Shown here: positions 34,615 through 42,951 of the stretch, in pieces
How the letters are laid out: each line of letters begins with the position of its first letter
Numbering within the stretch: the first letter of the stretch is position 1
Source: JAJXXT01 sp963764465
GTDB lineage: Bacteria; Pseudomonadota; Alphaproteobacteria; Acetobacterales; Acetobacteraceae
Assembly: GCA_963764465.1 (NCBI GenBank)
Contig: CAVXSO010000004.1
Span: 147,725-211,724 of the forward strand
Direction of reading: 5' to 3'
DNA length: 64,000 bases
The notes under the pieces: model-generated
Told to the model about the DNA's origin: nothing
The model's input: the letters and a program-made list of their open reading frames with translations, nothing else
The model's database searches: none
Program-made: the position numbers and the translations under genes

Positions 34615-36174
34615 TCACAGTCGGATTCCCAGCCGGGCCTTGGGGCCAAGCTGCGTGCGCAGGCGTCCCTGCATCGCCTCCACGAAGCGACAGAGATACG
34701 GCCGTGTGTCGCGTGGATCGATCATGTCCTCGAGCGCGAAGGCCTCGGCCATGCGAAACGGCGAGCTGAGGTAGCGCGCCTCCTCCTCGATCTCCCGCTG
34801 CCGCGCCTCGGGGTCTGCCGCCGCCTCGATCTCGCGCCGGAATGCCGCCGTCACGCCGCCCTCGATCGGGACCGACCCGATTTCCGCGGACGGCCAGGCA
34901 ATCTTGAAATCCAGCCCCATGTTGTCGCGCGATGCCATGCCGCCGAGGCCGAAGCAGCGCCGTATCACAACGCTGATCATCGGCACCGTCGCCTGCATCC
35001 GCGCCTGCAGGCAGCGCATGCCTTCGCGCAGCATCCCGTCCTGCTCCGCGGCAGGGCCGATGGCGAAGCCCGGCACGTCGACCAGGAAGACGATCGGTAT
35101 GTGAAACGTATCGCAGAGGTCGATGATCCGTGCCTGCTTGCGTGCCGCGCGCGCGTCGAGCGTACCGCCCTTCACCATCGGCGCGTTGGCGATGATGCCG
35201 ACGACATAACCATGCATCCGTGCCAGACCCGTCACCAGTGAGCGCCCATAGGTCGGCTGGATCTCGAAGAAGGAGTTCGCATCGACCACCATGCGGACCA
35301 GCTTCTTCATGTCGTAGGCCTGCCGCCGGTTGCGTGGCACGATGGATAGCAGCGCCTCATCACGCCGCTCTGGTGGATCGCCGGTCACCACGCGCGCGGG
35401 CAACTCCCATACGTTCTGCGGCATATAGCCGAGAAAGCGGCGAAGCGTCGCGAGACAGGCCTGCTCGGTGTCCTCGGCGTTGTCGATGCAGCCCGCGGTA
35501 TCCACCGCGATCTTCGCCCCACCGAGCTCCTCCTTCGTGATCGTGACGCCCAGCGCGCGCTTCACCACCGGCGGGCCGGACGAAAAGATCTGGCTCGTGC
35601 CGCGGACCATCACGGAGAAATGCGACATCACCGCGCGCCCGGCCGGCCCGCCAGCGGATGTGCCGAGAACGGCGCTCACCACCGGCACCGTTCCCAGCAA
35701 CTCCGCGAAGTGCGGCGAGGAGTTCGATCCTGGATAAAGCGCGAAGCCGCGGCTGCGCACGCTCGAGACACTGCCGCCGGTGCCGTGGTAGAGGTTCACC
35801 AGAGGAATCCGATATTCGTAGGCAAGATCACCGGAAAAGCCGTTCTGCCCACCTTTGGGCCGATAGCCTCCGCTCGCGCCACCACGCACCGAATAATCGT
35901 CGCCACCGACCGCGACCGGGCGCCCGTCGATGCTCGCAAGGCCCATCGCATAGGTGGCGGGAATGACACCCCGGAGCTCGCCGTCCCGATGGATGGGGCT
36001 GCCGGCCAGCTGGCCGATTTCCTGGAAGGATTCGGGATCGACGAGAGTGTCGATACGATCTCGTACCGTAGTCCAACCCTGCGCGCGATAACGGTCGACC
36101 GCGTCCGCGTCCACCCGGTCGCGGGTCCAGGCGCGACGTCGGGCAATCTCGTCAACCTCGGGCTTCCAACTCAT
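34615..36174 (-). CDS. Biotin-dependent acyl-CoA carboxylase, carboxyltransferase subunit
   Basis: A 519-residue crotonase-like carboxyltransferase beta subunit (PCCB/MCCB/AccD5 family). Two carboxyltransferase halves are seen: N-terminal RDRIDTLVDPESFQEI and HFSVMVRGTSQIFSSGPPVV; C-terminal PTYGRSLVTGLARMHG, IVFLVDVPGFAIG and FGLGGMASR. Such proteins need a biotin carboxylase/carrier alpha subunit, and none is encoded nearby. The substrate could be propionyl-, methylcrotonyl- or another acyl-CoA made by the cluster. It overlaps its upstream neighbour by 4 bases. Confidence 0.92.
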   Translation of the reverse strand: MSWKPEVDEIARRRAWTRDRVDADAVDRYRAQGWTTVRDRIDTLVDPESFQEIGQLAGSPIHRDGELRGVIPATYAMGLASIDGRPVAVGGDDYSVRGGASGGYRPKGGQNGFSGDLAYEYRIPLVNLYHGTGGSVSSVRSRGFALYPGSNSSPHFAELLGTVPVVSAVLGTSAGGPAGRAVMSHFSVMVRGTSQIFSSGPPVVKRALGVTITKEELGGAKIAVDTAGCIDNAEDTEQACLATLRRFLGYMPQNVWELPARVVTGDPPERRDEALLSIVPRNRRQAYDMKKLVRMVVDANSFFEIQPTYGRSLVTGLARMHGYVVGIIANAPMVKGGTLDARAARKQARIIDLCDTFHIPIVFLVDVPGFAIGPAAEQDGMLREGMRCLQARMQATVPMISVVIRRCFGLGGMASRDNMGLDFKIAWPSAEIGSVPIEGGVTAAFRREIEAAADPEARQREIEEEARYLSSPFRMAEAFALEDMIDPRDTRPYLCRFVEAMQGRLRTQLGPKARLGIRL

Positions 36175-36971
36175 CGGTCGTTCCCTCCCACGACGTCGTG
36201 CACGAGTTCCCAGCGCCGCACTGTCCTCTGCTCGATCGGGCGAAGCGTGAGCCGGTCGATCAGCAGCCAGCAGATGCCGATGGTGAGCATGCCGACGACG
36301 ATGCGTGCGGACTGGAAATACTGCTCCGCGTTGAAGATCGCGTAACCGATGCCATCGGTGCCGGCGATCATCTCGCCGCCGATCAGCGCGCGAAACCCGA
36401 AGGCGATCCCGAGGCGAAGGCCGGTCATGAGATCCGGCAGCGTGGCCGGAAAGATGACGTGGCGGAGAATGGCGGCGCGGTTTGCCCCGAGCGTCTGCGT
36501 GGCCTCGATCAACACCGGTTGCACCTGGCCGATCGAGGCCAACACGTTCTGCAGGACGGGGAAGAAGACGGACATCGCGACGATGAACGTCACAGCTCCC
36601 TGGCCGAGGCCGAACCAGAGAATGGCAAAGGGAATCCAGGCGAGGCCCGGTATCGCCTGGATGAGATTAACCAGCGGATCGAAGAAGTCGCGGCTCGCGC
36701 GGCTGAGGCCCATCAGGTAGCTCAGCGGTAAAGCGCAGCCCGTGCCGGCCAGCAGACCCCATCCAAGGCTGCGCAGGCTGACGGCGAGATTGGTGAGCAG
36801 GACACCCGATGCGAGATCGGCAGCGAACGCGCGGCCGACATCGAGCGGCGACGGAAACAACACCTTCGGCCAGATCTGCAGCGCCGAGAGCGTCTGCCAC
36901 AGCACGATCAGGCTCGCATAGGGAACGACCTCGCGCCACAGCAAGCGGCCAAGCCGCCGCCCCGCGCTCAT
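36171..36971 (-). CDS. ABC transporter permease (SsuC/TauC-type)
   Basis: A 266-residue inner-membrane permease of the nitrate/sulfonate/taurine class with about six transmembrane segments. Typical stretches are LFPSPLDVGRAFAADL, the LAGTGCALPLSYLMG region, and an EAA loop reading EATQTLGANRAAILRHVIFP. The long open frame upstream belongs to a shadow of the ATPase gene; ATG 36969-36971 overlaps the ATPase stop by 4 bases. Confidence 0.93.
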   Translation of the reverse strand: MSAGRRLGRLLWREVVPYASLIVLWQTLSALQIWPKVLFPSPLDVGRAFAADLASGVLLTNLAVSLRSLGWGLLAGTGCALPLSYLMGLSRASRDFFDPLVNLIQAIPGLAWIPFAILWFGLGQGAVTFIVAMSVFFPVLQNVLASIGQVQPVLIEATQTLGANRAAILRHVIFPATLPDLMTGLRLGIAFGFRALIGGEMIAGTDGIGYAIFNAEQYFQSARIVVGMLTIGICWLLIDRLTLRPIEQRTVRRWELVHDVVGGNDR

Positions 36972-37771
36972 GCCGCCTCCTCCTCCGTCTCGCTGCCGTG
37001 CCCAAGGCGCACGGTCAGGGCATCGCGGACCTCGAGGAAGCGCGCGTTGTTCGCGATCTCGTTCCAGCGCCTTGGCCGCGCGATGTCGACATGCAGGTCC
37101 GCGAGGATGCGGCCAGGCCGCCCGGACATCGCCACCACGCGGTCGGAGAGAAAGACTGCCTCGTCCACCGAATGGGTGACAAAGAGAACGGTGATGCGCT
37201 CCTTCGCCAGGATGTCGCCGATTTCCTCCTGCAGCCGCCGGCGGGTCAGCGCGTCGATGGCGGCGAAGGGTTCGTCCATCAGCAGCAGCGCGGGGTGATT
37301 GGCGAGCGCCCGCGCCACCGCCGCGCGCTGGCGCATCCCACCCGAAAGCTGATGCGGGTATTTGGCCTCGAAACCCGAGAGGCCGACGAAGTCGATATAG
37401 GACTGCGCGATCCGCAGACGTTCCGCCTTGGCAACGCCCCTGAGCTGCGGACCGAACGCGACATTGGCGATGGTCGTCTTCCACGGGAGCAGTGCATATT
37501 CCTGGAACACCATGCCGCGATCGGCACCCGGTCCGGTGATGGGCCGGCCCTCGATGCGCACGTCGCCCGTGCTTGGCCGGTCCAGGCCCGCAACGATGCG
37601 CAGGAATGTGGACTTGCCGCACCCGGACGGGCCGACGATGGAGACGAATTCGTGGCGCGCGATATCGAGGGAAAGTCCGGCGAGCGCCGTGACATCGCTT
37701 CCCGTGCGGTCGGCGTAGATCCTGCCAACGCCGTGGGCCGAGAGGAGAGGTTCCGGCGCGCCCTCGGTCAC
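36968..37771 (-). CDS. ABC transporter ATPase (SsuB/TauB-type)
   Basis: A 267-residue ATPase. Walker A is GPSGCGKST at 47-55, the Q-loop in GMVFQEYALLPWKTTI, the signature QLSGGMRQRAAVARAL and Walker B LLLMDEPFAAID, with the switch His in FVTHSVDEAVFLSD. It serves the permease downstream and the two binding proteins upstream. It overlaps both neighbours by 4 bases. Confidence 0.94.
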   Translation of the reverse strand: MTEGAPEPLLSAHGVGRIYADRTGSDVTALAGLSLDIARHEFVSIVGPSGCGKSTFLRIVAGLDRPSTGDVRIEGRPITGPGADRGMVFQEYALLPWKTTIANVAFGPQLRGVAKAERLRIAQSYIDFVGLSGFEAKYPHQLSGGMRQRAAVARALANHPALLLMDEPFAAIDALTRRRLQEEIGDILAKERITVLFVTHSVDEAVFLSDRVVAMSGRPGRILADLHVDIARPRRWNEIANNARFLEVRDALTVRLGHGSETEEEAA

Positions 37772-38748
37772 GGCGACAGGTCGGGTCGGCGTTGGCGCAA
37801 CTCGGCGGTCGCCTTCAGGGCGGGTGCCATCAACGCGTCTATATCGACGGGCTTCGGAACGAACTTGTGCTCGGCGAGGTAGACCGATGTCTGGCGCAGC
37901 GACCTCATCGTGAATGGATCGATGCCGGGCGTGAATTCCAGCACCGTCGAGGAACGCTCGATGATGCCGGGATCGGCACCGAGGAATGGTGCGATGAGCT
38001 TCGCCGCGCGCGCCAGGTCCTCGCGAATGAATTTCTGCGCCTCGGCGAGGCCAATCAACGCCGGGACGATCCGGTCCGGATGCGCGCTGGCCCAGGCATC
38101 CGCGATCAGGAAAAACCCGCCGCCCTGCACATATTTCCCGAAACGCGTGAGCAGGATGCCGTTCGCGCCGAGTTTCTCCTGGGTTGCCGTCAGGAAGGGT
38201 TCCAGCCCCGCCATGGCGTCGACGGCCCCGGAGAGAAGCATCTGCCCCATGTTGCCGAAGGTCGCGTTGACGCGCCGGACATCGGCGTCCGTCATGCCAT
38301 GGGCGGCGAGCACATCGCTCAGTCCCTGCGCGGACGCCGTCCCGACGACGATGGCAATTCGCTTGCCCTTGAGGTCGGCGACGGTCCGGATACCGCTCGA
38401 GCGCCGCGCCAGAAGCCCGAGCGAGTCACCGCCCTTCGCATACATGGCGTAGGGCTTGAACGCGAGCCCGGCGCTTGCGGCCGTGATGGTGGACTCGATG
38501 CCGCCGGCGGACCAGTCGACCTGTCCCGCGGCGAGCGCCTGGTTCGCCTGGATGCCGCTCGCCAGCTTGTGGACCTCGACGTCGAATCCGGCCTTCGCAA
38601 ACATGCCCTGCGTCACGGCGAGCTCCAGCGCCATCTGCGAGGAGACGGTGACGATGCCAAGCCGCACCTTCAGCTTACCCGGCGCGGCGCGGGCGATCGC
38701 CGGCCAGGCGGCGGCCGTTGCCGCCAACAGCGCGCGCCGCCCGATCAT
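37768..38748 (-). CDS. NMT1/SsuA-type periplasmic binding protein, second of a tandem pair
   Basis: A 326-residue binding protein with signal peptide MIGRRALLAATAAAWPAIARA. The core FDVEVHKLASGIQANQALAA, GQVDWSAGGIESTI and FKPYAMYAKGGDSLGLLARR is of the SsuA/NMT1 class that binds aromatic or aliphatic sulfonates, nitriles, pyrimidine precursors and phthalates. It is the same length as the neighbouring paralogue and clearly related by tandem duplication. It overlaps that gene and the ATPase gene by 4 bases each. Confidence 0.92.
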   Translation of the reverse strand: MIGRRALLAATAAAWPAIARAAPGKLKVRLGIVTVSSQMALELAVTQGMFAKAGFDVEVHKLASGIQANQALAAGQVDWSAGGIESTITAASAGLAFKPYAMYAKGGDSLGLLARRSSGIRTVADLKGKRIAIVVGTASAQGLSDVLAAHGMTDADVRRVNATFGNMGQMLLSGAVDAMAGLEPFLTATQEKLGANGILLTRFGKYVQGGGFFLIADAWASAHPDRIVPALIGLAEAQKFIREDLARAAKLIAPFLGADPGIIERSSTVLEFTPGIDPFTMRSLRQTSVYLAEHKFVPKPVDIDALMAPALKATAELRQRRPDLSP

Positions 38749-39725
38749 TGCAGATACTCGGGATGCGCGCGGCGCAACGCATCGTCCATTTTCAGCGCAG
38801 GCGCCAGGACCACCTTCGCCGTGACGATGTGCGGGATATGCCCTTCCTTCAGCAGGTACCTGGCCGTGGCGTCGAAGGAGCTTGCCGTGAAGCTGTCGAT
38901 TGTCGGCTCGAAGGTGAGGTAGCGGAACGTTGCCTTCACGATGGCGGGATCGGCCTTGATGAAGGCGGCCTCGATCGCCGCGGCTTCCTCCGGGTTGTGG
39001 CGCACGAACTGCTCCGCCTCCCAGAGTGCCGCGATCGCCGGCTCCACCATGGTGGGATGCGCCGCCGCCCATTCATTGCTGATGTAGAACAGGCCGCCAC
39101 CCTGCACGTACTGGCCGAGGCGGGCCAGCATCACACCCTGGCTGCCCATCTTCATCTGCGTCAGCGTGAGATAAGGCTCGATGCCGACCATCGCGTCCAC
39201 CGAGCCGCCAATCAGCATCTGACCCATCGTCGTGAAGGTGGCATTGACGCGCTGGATGCTGCCCGGCGGAACCTTGTTCGCCGCGAGCAAATCCTCGAAT
39301 CCCTGAACCGGCGCCGTCCCCGGGGTGAGCGCCACCTTGTGTCCCTTGAGGTCCGCGACCGTCTTGATGCCCGCGCCCTGGCGCGCCAGCACGCCGTAGG
39401 AATCGCCGCCCTTGGCGTACATGGCATAGGGCTTGAACGGCAATCCGTTCGCTGCCGCAACGATAGTCGGCTCGATGCCGCCGGCGGACCAGTCCACCTG
39501 ACCCGAGGCGATCGCCTGCGTACCCTGCACGCCGCCCACCAGTGGCCGCATCTCGACATTGAAGCCGTGGCTGGCAAAGAAGCCCTTTTTGACGCCGACG
39601 ACGATCGCCGACTGCGCGGCTCCGCTCAGCACGCCCAGGCGCACGGTGAGTGGGGGCTGTGCTTGGGCCGCCATTCCCGGTAGGATTCCAGCCAGGGCCG
39701 CCAGTACCAACAGTGCTCGCCGCAT
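38745..39725 (-). CDS. NMT1/SsuA-type periplasmic binding protein, first of a tandem pair
   Basis: A 326-residue paralogue of the next gene, with signal peptide MRRALLVLAALAGILPGMAAQA. The two share blocks such as GQVDWSAGGIE, FKPYAMYAKGGDS, TVADLKG, RVNATF and YVQGGG, and by eye are roughly half identical in the core. They differ around the ligand cleft, so the single permease/ATPase pair may serve two substrates. The MaoC gene lies 34 bases upstream, the largest gap inside this gene run. Confidence 0.92.
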   Translation of the reverse strand: MRRALLVLAALAGILPGMAAQAQPPLTVRLGVLSGAAQSAIVVGVKKGFFASHGFNVEMRPLVGGVQGTQAIASGQVDWSAGGIEPTIVAAANGLPFKPYAMYAKGGDSYGVLARQGAGIKTVADLKGHKVALTPGTAPVQGFEDLLAANKVPPGSIQRVNATFTTMGQMLIGGSVDAMVGIEPYLTLTQMKMGSQGVMLARLGQYVQGGGLFYISNEWAAAHPTMVEPAIAALWEAEQFVRHNPEEAAAIEAAFIKADPAIVKATFRYLTFEPTIDSFTASSFDATARYLLKEGHIPHIVTAKVVLAPALKMDDALRRAHPEYLQ

Positions 39726-39759
39726 CGCCTTTCCCCCTTTTCGTTGGGCACGCCGCCGG

Positions 39760-40122
39760 TCAGTGCCGCCGGAACGTGCCAGTGATCGTCTTGTCGCCTC
39801 GCTGATTGCTCACCCAGATCTCGTAGCCGCCGTCGGCCAGGCGCCTGCCCCCAGCCTGCACGGTATCACCGATCCAGACCGGCGCCGCGAACCGCACATC
39901 GAGCGTGGCGCCAGCCAGCGCCGCTGCCCCCAGGCTCAGCTCGAGCGAGCGCCAGATAAGGGCCAGGCTCAGCGTCCCGTGCGCGATCGGGCGCCCCATC
40001 GGCGTGGTGGCGGCGAATTCCGCGTCGGTATGGATCGGGTTGAAATCCTCCGTCAGCTCGCCGTACGCGCGAACGAGACCGGCCGTCACGTCCTGTGCCA
40101 CTGGGATCAACGTGTCGCTCAT
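39760..40122 (-). CDS. MaoC-family hydratase with intact active site
   Basis: A 120-residue single hot-dog domain protein. The hydratase signature TEDFNPIHTD is present, with D26 and H31 as the expected catalytic pair, and GRPIAHGTLSLALIW follows. It should hydrate an enoyl-CoA to a 3-hydroxyacyl-CoA. Its neighbour upstream has the same fold without these residues, so the two probably form a heterodimer, as in ChsH1-ChsH2 of steroid side-chain degradation. ATG abuts the upstream stop. Confidence 0.92.
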   Translation of the reverse strand: MSDTLIPVAQDVTAGLVRAYGELTEDFNPIHTDAEFAATTPMGRPIAHGTLSLALIWRSLELSLGAAALAGATLDVRFAAPVWIGDTVQAGGRRLADGGYEIWVSNQRGDKTITGTFRRH

Positions 40123-40509
40123 CTACCGCGCCACGATGGAGGTGAAGCGACCGCGGAACAGCGCGGCGCCGCCGGCATCGCGACCCTCGAAGCCAAGCTC
40201 GACGAATTTCCGCTCGCGCCTGATCGTCTTGTCGAGGCAAGTGAAGCGCATCGCCACCGTCTGCCCGCGCGCGGGCAGACGGACGATGTCGAAGCCGAGC
40301 CCCGCGTGAATGTTGCCCGGCGGACGTGGCGAAATCAGGTCGCCGTAGGCGCGCATGGTGATCACCGAGAGCAGCCCCGCCGGGATCGCGTCGCCCGGGC
40401 CCCGCGCGCCGGGGAACACGCCGTCCCATTGCGCCAGAAGCTCAGGCCCCAGCGCGACCTCGTACGGCCCGAAGGTCTCGCCCACGCGATAGCGCTCGAA
40501 CGTGTACAT
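40123..40509 (-). CDS. MaoC-like partner protein lacking the hydratase motif
   Basis: A 128-residue hot-dog protein: GETFGPYEVALGPELLAQWD, then a dehydratase-like shell (PAGLLSVITMRAYGDLISPR, VAMRFTCLDKTIRRERKFVE), but no D-x-NPxH motif. It would be the non-catalytic half of the heterodimer with the next MaoC protein, helping to house a bulky acyl-CoA. It overlaps the DUF35 gene stop by one base. Confidence 0.87.
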   Translation of the reverse strand: MYTFERYRVGETFGPYEVALGPELLAQWDGVFPGARGPGDAIPAGLLSVITMRAYGDLISPRPPGNIHAGLGFDIVRLPARGQTVAMRFTCLDKTIRRERKFVELGFEGRDAGGAALFRGRFTSIVAR

Positions 40510-40907
40510 CAGGCGGGCCTCGCTTGCGGCAGGTATTGCGCCGGCTCGCCACGGCGCTCGAACACGACGCCCACGCGCATGCCGATCTCGACGGCGTCGG
40601 GCGCGCAGCCGGTCACGTTCATCATCATGCGGATGCCATCCGCGAACTCGATCAGCGCAAGCACATAGGGCACGGCGTCCGCGAAGTCGCGGCTCGGCGC
40701 GCGGTGTACCACGGTGAAGCTGTGGACGGCGCCTTCACGCGCGATTTCCCGTTGAGCCAGCCGCGGTGAGTGGCACTTGATGCAGACAGCGCGCGGCGGA
40801 AACTGGTGGTTCCCGCAATCCTCGCAGCCTTGCGCGCTCAGCCGTCCCTCGGCGCACGCGGCCCAGAAGCCCTTCGTCTCGGCGGTCGGGTGTGGCGCCG
40901 GTTTCAT
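40509..40907 (-). CDS. DUF35-type zinc-ribbon/OB-fold protein
   Basis: A 132-residue protein with a rubredoxin-like zinc ribbon followed by an OB-fold. The four ligands are C28, C31, C42 and C45 (CEDCGNHQFPPRAVCIKC); the OB part begins near GAVHSFTVVHRAPS and includes YVLALIEFADGIRMM. DUF35 proteins bind acyl-CoA and associate with thiolase-fold aldolases; in steroid catabolism the ChsH2 DUF35 domain is required by Ltp2. It overlaps the thiolase-fold gene by 4 bases, fitting such a complex. Confidence 0.92.
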   Translation of the reverse strand: MKPAPHPTAETKGFWAACAEGRLSAQGCEDCGNHQFPPRAVCIKCHSPRLAQREIAREGAVHSFTVVHRAPSRDFADAVPYVLALIEFADGIRMMMNVTGCAPDAVEIGMRVGVVFERRGEPAQYLPQARPA

Positions 40908-42058
40908 GCTGCGCGCGCCAGCACCAGGGAGGCATGCGCCGAAAGCACGCCGCCATCGCCATGCACGAACGCGGTCTCGGCAGCGGGCACCTGGCGCGGC
41001 CCCGCCTCGTGCCGCAGTTGCCGCACCGCCTCCACCACGTGGAACATGCCGCCTGCGGCACCCGAGTGGCCGAAGGACAGCAGGCCGCCATGGGTGTTGC
41101 ACGGTAGCGTTCCACCGAGATCGAGCGCGCCGGCGAGTGCCGCCGGTCCCGCCTCCCCGCGCGCGAAGAACCCGATCGATTCCAGTTCCACGACCAGGGT
41201 GATGGTGAAGCTGTCGTAAATCTCCGCGACGTCGATATCCGCGGCCGTCATGCCCGCCCTGGCGAAGGCGCGCCGCGCCGCCTGCTTGCAGCCGAACTCC
41301 ACCAGCGACGGTGCCGCCACCAGGTGCTCGTGCGTATGGCCCTGGCCGTAGCCGAGGATCGCGGCGCCGCCGCGGGGCAGGTCGCGCCGCGCGGCACCAT
41401 CGCTCACCACCACCGCCGCGCCGCCGTCGGAGATCAGACAGCAATCGAGCAGCCGCAGCGGCGAGGCGATGACGCGCGAACGCATCACGTCGTCGATGGT
41501 GATCGCGGTGCGCATATGCGCGTCCGGATGGCGTGCCGCGTGCCGCCGGTGCGTGACGGCGACAGCGGAAAGCTGCTCCTGCGTCACCCCGTATTCCTGC
41601 ATGTAGCGCCGCGCGACGAGCGCGTAGGCGGCGGGGATGGATATCCCGTAGGGCTGCTCGAACTGGTCGTGCCCGAAGGCCGCGAGCGCCGCCACCGCGC
41701 CGTCGCGCGACATGCCGCTCAGCCGGTTGTCGCCGGTCACGGCGAGGACGTGGCGGCAGGTGCCGGTCGCGACCAGCATCGCCGCCTGCATCACCAGCGT
41801 CGCCGCGGTGGCGCCGCCAAGCTGCAGCGAGGCCGTGAAGGACGGTTCGATACCGAGATGTTCCGCCACCGCGGAACTCAGCATCGGGTGCGGTGAGACC
41901 ATGGAGTAGGCGCAGAGCAGCCCGTCGACATCGCCAAGCGTGAGCCCGGCATCGGCGACGGCACCACGCGCCGCCTCGGCATGCAGGCTCATGCAGGAGC
42001 TTTCCGGCAGGCTGCCTACCCTGGTCACGTGCACGCCGCTGATCACCGGCGCGCTCAC
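40904..42058 (-). CDS. Thiolase-fold protein without nucleophilic cysteine, probable Ltp2-like retro-aldolase
   Basis: A 384-residue thiolase-superfamily protein starting at GTG 42056-42058. The lipid-transfer/SCP-x-type layout is clear: EHLGIEPSFTASLQLGGATA near 67-86, AEIYDSFTITL near 278-288 and LPCNTHGGLLSFGHSGAAGG near 318-337. At the position where thiolases have Cys (xxNCSTG) the residues are LQLGGA, so Claisen chemistry is unlikely. Ltp2-type steroid aldolases show the same loss and use tyrosines; Y281 is a candidate. Aldol cleavage of the MaoC product is therefore inferred, not shown. It overlaps the genes on both sides by 4 bases. Confidence 0.87.
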   Translation of the reverse strand: MSAPVISGVHVTRVGSLPESSCMSLHAEAARGAVADAGLTLGDVDGLLCAYSMVSPHPMLSSAVAEHLGIEPSFTASLQLGGATAATLVMQAAMLVATGTCRHVLAVTGDNRLSGMSRDGAVAALAAFGHDQFEQPYGISIPAAYALVARRYMQEYGVTQEQLSAVAVTHRRHAARHPDAHMRTAITIDDVMRSRVIASPLRLLDCCLISDGGAAVVVSDGAARRDLPRGGAAILGYGQGHTHEHLVAAPSLVEFGCKQAARRAFARAGMTAADIDVAEIYDSFTITLVVELESIGFFARGEAGPAALAGALDLGGTLPCNTHGGLLSFGHSGAAGGMFHVVEAVRQLRHEAGPRQVPAAETAFVHGDGGVLSAHASLVLARAA

Positions 42059-42951
42059 GCGGGCAGCACGCGGCGCAGCGACGGGCCGATATCGTCGAGC
42101 GCGCGGCACACATGCGCACCGGCCCGCGCCAGCAGCGCGCGCTTGGCGGAGGCGGAGTCATCGGCGCCCCCGATGACCGCCGCGGTGTGGCCGAATGTCG
42201 CGCCCGGCGGATACGCCTCCTGGAACTGCCCTACGATCAGCGCGAGCACCGGCTTGCGGATGCGCCCCTCGCCAATCAGGGCCGCGAGTTCCTGTTCGTT
42301 GCGCGTGCCCGGCTCGCCGAAGACGATCATCGCGTCGGTCTCCGGGTCGTCCTCGAACAGCAGTGCATAGTCGGCCATGCGCATGCCGGTCATCGCGTCG
42401 CCGCCCATCGAGACGCAGGTCGAGACCCCGAGGCCGGCCTCCTTCACCGCGAGCGCCAGCTCCGCCGACATGCCGCCGGAGCGCGAGCAGATACCGATCC
42501 GTCCCGGCACATAGATCTCGGACGGATCGCTGCCGCCGATGCCGCCGATGCGCGACCGGCCCGGCGAGATGACGCCGTTGGTGTTGCACCCGATCAGCCG
42601 CGCGCCGGCGGCGCGGCAGGCGGCGACGATGTAGGCCACGTCATGCAGCGGCACGTATTCCGCCGTCACCAGGATCTGGCGCAGCCCGGCCTCGACAGCC
42701 TCCATCACGGCGTCGCGGACGGCGGCGGCGGGCACATAGATCGCGGCGGTGTCGGCCGGGTGCGCGGCGAGTGCCAGGCGGATCGTGTCGTAGACCGGGA
42801 TCGCGTGCACCGTCTCGCCGCCCTTGCCCGGGGAGACGCCGGCGACGATCCGCGCGCCATAGCGCAGCGAGCGCTCGGCATCCACACGCGCCGTCCCGCC
42901 GGTCAGCCCGACCACGACGATCCGCGAGGCCGCGTCGATCAGGATGCTCAT
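42055..42951 (-). CDS. SucD-like CoA-ligase alpha subunit
   Basis: A 298-residue protein matching succinyl-CoA synthetase alpha in length and order: an N-terminal CoA-binding Rossmann domain (VVVGLTGGTARVDAERSL, VSPGKGG, IYVPAAAVRDA) and a ligase domain (GICSRSGGMSAELA). The phosphohistidine is H255 in PGATFGHTAAVIGG. With the adjacent SucC-like protein it should make an acyl-CoA at the cost of a nucleoside triphosphate. Sequence drift from TCA-cycle SucD (for example SGGMS where SGTLT is usual) suggests another acid. It overlaps both neighbours by 4 bases. Confidence 0.9.
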   Translation of the reverse strand: MSILIDAASRIVVVGLTGGTARVDAERSLRYGARIVAGVSPGKGGETVHAIPVYDTIRLALAAHPADTAAIYVPAAAVRDAVMEAVEAGLRQILVTAEYVPLHDVAYIVAACRAAGARLIGCNTNGVISPGRSRIGGIGGSDPSEIYVPGRIGICSRSGGMSAELALAVKEAGLGVSTCVSMGGDAMTGMRMADYALLFEDDPETDAMIVFGEPGTRNEQELAALIGEGRIRKPVLALIVGQFQEAYPPGATFGHTAAVIGGADDSASAKRALLARAGAHVCRALDDIGPSLRRVLPA

